Below are positions 39,406-43,066 of a DNA stretch of 43,066 bases, piece by piece (positions within the stretch are counted from its first letter, which is position 1; every line of letters begins with the position of its first letter). Below the pieces are notes generated by a model that was given only the letters and a program-made list of their open reading frames with translations, ran no database searches and was not told the DNA's origin. Both the position numbers and the translations under genes were made by a program. This DNA is from Methanocorpusculum sp. (GTDB lineage Archaea; Halobacteriota; Methanomicrobia; Methanomicrobiales; Methanocorpusculaceae): contig DALTVX010000100.1 in the NCBI GenBank assembly GCA_029987395.1, positions 1-43,066 of the forward strand, in the 5' to 3' direction.

Positions 39406-39684
39406 ATGCCGCAGATAACCATACGCTCATTTGCCAAGTTCCGGGAGCTCTTCGGTGAGATGAACTCACTCAGCGTCCCGGACGGGACCTCGATCCTTGG
39501 CACTCTCCTTGCTTTTGCAAAGACACAGCAGGGGGGAATGCAGGAACTCTTCACAAAGGCCGAACTCAGTTCACATATCATCATAATGTACAATAGAGAG
39601 CGGATCGACTCCGACGATGCAAAGACGATCCAGATGGTCGAAGGTGACGAGATCGTTATCTATCCGCCGGTATCTGGAGGATAA
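39406..39684 (+). CDS. moaD: MoaD/ThiS-family sulfur-carrier protein
   Basis: The 92-residue ubiquitin-fold protein ends in the required double glycine (YPPVSGG), which is activated and made into a thiocarboxylate. The N-terminus ITIRSFAKFRELFGE and the VEGDEIVIYPP region match MoaD. Two bases separate it from moaE, so it most likely gives sulfur to molybdopterin synthase rather than to thiamine. A second use in other sulfur transfers is possible in archaea. Confidence 0.9.
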   Translation: MPQITIRSFAKFRELFGEMNSLSVPDGTSILGTLLAFAKTQQGGMQELFTKAELSSHIIIMYNRERIDSDDAKTIQMVEGDEIVIYPPVSGG

Positions 39685-39686
39685 AA

Positions 39687-40085
39687 ATGGTTCTCGCATT
39701 GCAAAAAGAGGATATCGATATCTGCGCCATGATCACCAATTCACGAACAACCAATGACGGATCCCAGATCGTTTTTATCGGCTGTGTGAGGGATGACGGC
39801 GAGATGGATGCACTCGAGATCGAGGCATTTGTTCCGGTCGCAGAAAAGGATCTCGCGGATATTGCCGAGGAGGCGATCAAGAGGTTTGGACTGAACTCTG
39901 TGGATATCATTCACCGATACGGCCGCCTTGCTCTGGGTGAAACGATCCTGGTGATTTTGGTCGGTTCAGCTCACCGACAAGAGGGCTATGAGGGTTCAAG
40001 GTTCATCATTGAGCAGCTGAAGGAGAAGGTGCCCATCTGGAAACAGGAGCTCTCCGGCAATGCCCGGGGAGAATGGGTACACTGA
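39687..40085 (+). CDS. moaE: Molybdopterin synthase catalytic subunit MoaE
   Basis: MoaE converts cyclic pyranopterin monophosphate to molybdopterin with MoaD. The 132-residue protein shows GCVRDDGEMDALEIEAFV, IIHRYGRLALGE, VGSAHRQEGYEGSRFIIEQLKEKVPIWKQE with the active-site Lys region, and an end like GEWVH. The cofactor, usually a tungsten or molybdenum form, is needed by formylmethanofuran dehydrogenase in methanogens. Confidence 0.94.
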   Translation: MVLALQKEDIDICAMITNSRTTNDGSQIVFIGCVRDDGEMDALEIEAFVPVAEKDLADIAEEAIKRFGLNSVDIIHRYGRLALGETILVILVGSAHRQEGYEGSRFIIEQLKEKVPIWKQELSGNARGEWVH

Positions 40086-40127
40086 TTTTCTATTATTTTT
40101 GAATCTGAAACTCTTTTAAAATAGATA

Positions 40128-41255
40128 TTATTCGACGAGAGGGATCTTTGGATCAAGAAGGACCTCTTGCGGCTGGGACTTCAGACACACTGCGCCCACT
40201 GCCCCGATGATCCCTCGTTTTCCATAGACCTGGACACCAAAACGTTTTGCAATATCCAGGACCTCGTCCATTGACACACGTTCCTGTCTGATCTTTTTTC
40301 CAAGCATCAGCAGATCATGCGGCACCGTTATTTTCGTTAAGATCGCGACCCCCCACTCTTCAGAGACGCTTTCCTCCTCGACAAATCTGCAGACCTTGGC
40401 AGCGAGCGAGGAGAGAGAACTTGGATCAACAGCCAGTTCGATGAAACTGCAGGAGTTCCCCGCGGTTTTTTCCTCGATGCCCTCATACAGAGCAGCGACC
40501 TGATGTCTGATCCCGATCACGTGACCCGGATCGGTCAGATACTTCATCAGTGCCTGGGATAAAGCAAAGGTCGCACCCCCGCACCCTTTTCGATCGGTAT
40601 CATCCACGCCGATCGTCACAGGCGTTAAGGCGGGCGTTCGCACATCGCCGGTGACAACGCCGCATGACGCCGCGATCTCCACACCCTTCACCCCTTTTGC
40701 GTGCCCCATCATCGCTGACAACGAATATGCCGGCCCGCCGGGGATCGAATGGATCGTCTGTATGATATCGTCCCCGTCTTTTTTCACCGAAGCAAGACCC
40801 ACGGCGGCAGGGCCGAGCATGAGTTCGCCTGCCTCGCCGATCCTTGCCCGCTCACGAAACATCATCCCGTCGCGGGTGATCGAGATGGCAGCTCCGCCGG
40901 CTTTTCGGTGATGGAATTCACAAAACCCTGCGCATCCGCTGGAGAGGCATTCGTGGAATATCTCCACGTCGCTCCCGTCGAGAGTGGTGAATATTCGTTT
41001 GCAGGTGGTTTGCGGGAGTGCACTTCTGGAGGCGTACTGTGCGGGATTTCTGCCCCGGGGCTCCTCTTTTAGAAAAATGCACCCCTCTTTCATCAGCCGA
41101 TTTATCCAGTCATTGGCTGTCGAACGCGGAATGTTCACGGCAGTTGCGAGGTCAGCAGTGGTGAAGTGCCCTGCTTCGAAGGTCATCTGCCGTGTCGCAG
41201 CGAGAAATGCTCCGCGGCGTTCGAGAACACCGCTGAGTTTTTCCTTATCTGTCAT
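40128..41255 (-). CDS. TiaS-like protein with N-terminal helix-turn-helix
   Basis: From the ATG at 41255 the 375-residue protein has an N-terminal HTH (FTTADLATAVNIPRSTANDWINRLMKEG, residues about 27-54), a Cys/His cluster (HECLSSGCAGFCEFHHRK) and then a part that resembles the TiaS family: VTIGVDDTDRKGCGGATFALSQAL and a C-terminal VYGKRGIIGAVGAV. TiaS is tRNA(Ile2) 2-agmatinylcytidine synthetase, but the HTH and Cys/His region are not part of it, so this may be a regulatory or divergent paralogue. The start overlaps the homoserine dehydrogenase stop by 11 bases; the frame extends 31 codons further upstream but only through that gene. Role unknown. Confidence 0.75.
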   Translation of the reverse strand: MTDKEKLSGVLERRGAFLAATRQMTFEAGHFTTADLATAVNIPRSTANDWINRLMKEGCIFLKEEPRGRNPAQYASRSALPQTTCKRIFTTLDGSDVEIFHECLSSGCAGFCEFHHRKAGGAAISITRDGMMFRERARIGEAGELMLGPAAVGLASVKKDGDDIIQTIHSIPGGPAYSLSAMMGHAKGVKGVEIAASCGVVTGDVRTPALTPVTIGVDDTDRKGCGGATFALSQALMKYLTDPGHVIGIRHQVAALYEGIEEKTAGNSCSFIELAVDPSSLSSLAAKVCRFVEEESVSEEWGVAILTKITVPHDLLMLGKKIRQERVSMDEVLDIAKRFGVQVYGKRGIIGAVGAVCLKSQPQEVLLDPKIPLVE

Positions 41256-42231
41256 ACTGGTCTGCAATAAACAAAAGATCGGACAAAATCGCGCTGGCCG
41301 TTTCAACAGATCCTGCACCACGCCCGATAAACGTAATGGCCCCTGCATACTCAGTTTCTACGGTCACCGCGTTCAGCGTGCCCGATACCACGAGGGGATT
41401 TTCCTTAGAGATAAGACGGGGCGACACCTCGAGGAGATTTTTATCCGGATAGAGTGTCGCGATAAGGCGTATCGAGTGTCCGGTGTCCTCGGCGACCCAT
41501 AGTGCGTCAACGGTCAGATCTGAGATGCCTGTGCATTTCACATCCGCAAGCTTCACATCCATTCCAAGCACGGTGTTTGCGAGAATGACCAGTTTGATCG
41601 CGGCATCGGTCCCGTTGATATCAGACGTTGGATCGGCCTCGGCATATCCAAGGTCACGTGCTTCAGAGAGTGCCTGTATATAGGTCAGACCCTCCTCCTC
41701 CATTCGGGTCAAAATATAGTTGCAGGTCCCGTTCAAAACACCATACAGAGCTTTGATCTTGTTGCCGGCAAGTCCATATTTTATCCCGCGAAGAATGGGA
41801 ACTGCTCCTGCCACGGTCCCTTCGAAAAGAAAGCCAACATTATGTTGTTCTGCAAGTGACAGCAGCTCTCTTGATGCAAGGGAGACCGGCCCTTTGTTCG
41901 ATGTGACGACGTGTTTTCCCCGTCCAAGAGCTATTTTTATGATGGAAAGTGCGGGTTCACCGGTATCTGCATTGGTCGGTGTCACCTCGACAAGGATATC
42001 ATATTCGGCTTCGCTCGCGATTCGAGACGCAGTCCACGAAGCATCGCCGCAACGACCGGTCTTCTTTTTCTTAGCAAGGAGCTGTTCGATGTCGACTCCT
42101 GTTGGATCGACCACGCCGCTTTTTGAATCAGCCGCAGCAACGATACGGAATCGGCCGTCTTTTAAAAGAACCTCGCCAACGCCGCGTCCTACCGACCCAA
42201 TGCCGATCAAAGCGACGTTCCATATTTTCAT
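41245..42231 (-). CDS. hom: Homoserine dehydrogenase
   Basis: The 328-residue enzyme reduces aspartate semialdehyde to homoserine, the branch to threonine. It has an N-terminal NAD(P) fold (VALIGIGSVGRGV), VTSNKGPVSL, FEGTVAGAVPILRG, the catalytic-domain stretch LNGTCNYILTRMEEEGLTYIQALSEARDLGYAEADPTSDINGTDAAIKL and the Lys region after it. No regulatory ACT domain is fused; instead an ACT-domain gene overlaps its start by four bases. Length is normal for the short type. Confidence 0.95.
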   Translation of the reverse strand: MKIWNVALIGIGSVGRGVGEVLLKDGRFRIVAAADSKSGVVDPTGVDIEQLLAKKKKTGRCGDASWTASRIASEAEYDILVEVTPTNADTGEPALSIIKIALGRGKHVVTSNKGPVSLASRELLSLAEQHNVGFLFEGTVAGAVPILRGIKYGLAGNKIKALYGVLNGTCNYILTRMEEEGLTYIQALSEARDLGYAEADPTSDINGTDAAIKLVILANTVLGMDVKLADVKCTGISDLTVDALWVAEDTGHSIRLIATLYPDKNLLEVSPRLISKENPLVVSGTLNAVTVETEYAGAITFIGRGAGSVETASAILSDLLFIADQYDR

Positions 42232-42743
42232 AAGCCGCCTCCCAGCTGGTTGATGATAAGAAGATGTTTTTCCACAGCGATCTCTTTGAGTGTCAGCACT
42301 GCCTGATTCATCTCGATCTCGTTCACTGCTTGTATGGTGAGTTTTGCCGTCGAGGGCTGATTTATCCCAGGCATGAAGATCTCAAGCTCGGTCACCTCGG
42401 AAACGTTTTCTTCATCGATCCGGTTGACCGTGTCCGTAAGATCTGTGTGAAGTATATGCCCGATCAGTATGAAGGTTTTTTTACAGGTGAGATGCTCGGT
42501 CCCGACTCTAACGATTGCCACGCCGTTTGCACGCAGAGCCTCCATCAGTTCTGCCATCCGCGACTCAGCAAGAGATATGACTATGTCAACTATGAGATCC
42601 CCTTTCACGGACTTGGTGTCGCGCTGATGGGAGATCGTGATGATATTTGCCCCGCTTTTTGATATGGGTTCTATTGCGGCAAGTAACTGCCCAGGTTTGT
42701 CTTTGAGCTCAAGTCGTAGTGAGGTTCTGACATTTTTTTGCAA
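42228..42743 (-). CDS. ACT-domain protein next to homoserine dehydrogenase
   Basis: The 171-residue protein starts with an ACT domain (RTSLRLELKDKPGQLLAAIEPISKSGANIITISHQRD) and continues with a second, looser ACT-like part (LTIQAVNEIEMNQAVLTLKEIAVEKHLLIINQLGGG). ACT domains bind amino acids, so it probably confers feedback on homoserine dehydrogenase, whose start it overlaps by four bases. The start codon is TTG at 42743, eight bases after an AGAGG ribosome-binding site; the ATG just inside is in another frame. This pairing is common in methanogens. Confidence 0.88.
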   Translation of the reverse strand: MQKNVRTSLRLELKDKPGQLLAAIEPISKSGANIITISHQRDTKSVKGDLIVDIVISLAESRMAELMEALRANGVAIVRVGTEHLTCKKTFILIGHILHTDLTDTVNRIDEENVSEVTELEIFMPGINQPSTAKLTIQAVNEIEMNQAVLTLKEIAVEKHLLIINQLGGGL

Positions 42744-42923
42744 TTGTATCCCTCTAATTGGTAATTATTCTTCTTTTTCAAATGGATAAGGATTCCCATA
42801 GAATCCATATCATTCTCAACCAGAGAGAGTCTATATTTTCGATCGGCTTTTTTTTACGTTGACCGCTGACACATCTTTTTAAACAAGAATCGTCATGCGT
42901 ACTCAACGGAAGAACTTTTAGCC

Positions 42924-42930
42924 TTTTAAA
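42924..42930 (+). promoter_or_regulatory. TATA-like element for the ferredoxin gene
   Basis: TTTTAAA is centred about 30 bases before the ATG at 42957. The 213-base gap between the divergent ACT and ferredoxin genes holds no gene that I can see. Confidence 0.4.
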
Positions 42931-42956
42931 GACCCATAATATTATTAGTATTAATA

Positions 42957-43066
42957 ATGAAGCTCGTTATCAATGAACGCCGGTGTAAAGGCTGCAATAT
43001 GTGCACCATAGTCTGTCCTTACGGAATTTTCCAAGAGGGTGTCAGTCCAGGTTCACGCGGCTACAT
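42957..43066 (+). CDS. 4Fe-4S ferredoxin, probably delta subunit of a 2-oxoacid:ferredoxin oxidoreductase, cut by the window edge
   Basis: The frame starts MKLVINERRCKGCNMCTIVCPYGIF and is open to the right edge (36 codons). It has one 4Fe-4S motif, C-x2-C-x2-C-x3-C-P. A short ferredoxin gene that starts with this pattern often leads the four-gene 2-oxoglutarate:ferredoxin oxidoreductase operon (korDABC) of methanogens, but only the first motif is visible, so other ferredoxins cannot be ruled out. Confidence 0.75.
   Translation, partial: MKLVINERRCKGCNMCTIVCPYGIFQEGVSPGSRGY

Noticed and set aside
1..43066. CRISPR arrays, insertion sequences, integrase genes, attachment sites, rRNA or replication origin
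   Set aside because: I saw no regularly spaced repeats, no transposase or integrase motifs, no terminal repeats, no rRNA-like tracts and no Cdc6/Orc1 gene. The tRNA-Glu gene has no partial copy of its 3-prime end nearby.

Overview
The window is a stretch of archaeal chromosome. It encodes archaeal RNA polymerase subunits (Rpo7, Spt4), two TATA-binding proteins, TFE and TFS, aIF2-gamma, the oligosaccharyltransferase AglB, an archaeosortase and the tRNA methyltransferase aTrm56. The DUF39/NIL-ferredoxin/UPF0280 homocysteine genes, DUF2098 and GTP-dependent dephospho-CoA kinase point to a methanogen. The overall look suggests Methanomicrobiales, probably a Methanocorpusculum relative; this is inference from gene content, as no marker such as 16S or mcrA is present. 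I see no CRISPR array, transposase, integrase or virus.

Layout. 1-3258 (minus): information-processing operon aIF2-gamma, PIN protein, rpo7, spt4 and dephospho-CoA kinase (cut by the left edge), preceded by a DUF2098 gene. 3306-12512: a glycan block with aglB, a membrane GT2 glycosyltransferase and the UDP-GlcNAc route glmM, two tandem GlmU-like genes and glmS. 12549-15492 (minus): two-gene SUF-type Fe-S assembly system (sufC, sufB) followed by a cyclase-family enzyme and a Cys-rich DUF364-like protein. 15734-19008 (plus): an archaeal mrfB-mrfA (YprB-YprA) nuclease/helicase pair with a palindrome just upstream of its TATA box. 19053-24066: two tbp paralogues, MarC, a DEDD-like nuclease, an RNase HI-TrmO fusion, a PEBP protein and TFS. 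24099-27981 (plus): archaeosortase ArtA, a HIT protein and the three-gene homocysteine module. 27969-32728: an unknown protein, then an overlapping operon of winged-helix protein, aTrm56, ATP-grasp enzyme, TFE and HD protein, then hisD. 32761-37301 (minus): six tightly packed genes for an SPFH protein with three zinc ribbons, three more zinc-ribbon proteins (two with membrane segments), a helical protein and a small membrane protein. 37351-43066: TPR protein, tRNA-Glu, ilvE, FKBP isomerase, moaD-moaE, an ACT-domain protein, homoserine dehydrogenase, a TiaS-like HTH protein and the start of a ferredoxin.

How the genes fit together. glmM/glmU/glmS would supply UDP-GlcNAc for glycans that AglB transfers to proteins, while ArtA anchors surface proteins, so two surface-processing routes lie in one region. 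The homocysteine genes convert aspartate semialdehyde and sulfide to homocysteine, while homoserine dehydrogenase at the right end draws on the same precursor. Many first genes have a TATA-like element 26-31 bases upstream of the start codon, the geometry expected of leaderless transcripts; I used this to choose several starts.

The least described system is the six-gene SPFH/zinc-ribbon cluster. Also worth checking are the archaeal MrfAB pair with its possible 5-prime frameshift, a repeat-containing insertion in TFE, the RNase HI-TrmO fusion, and one palindromic TATA box placed to serve two divergent genes.
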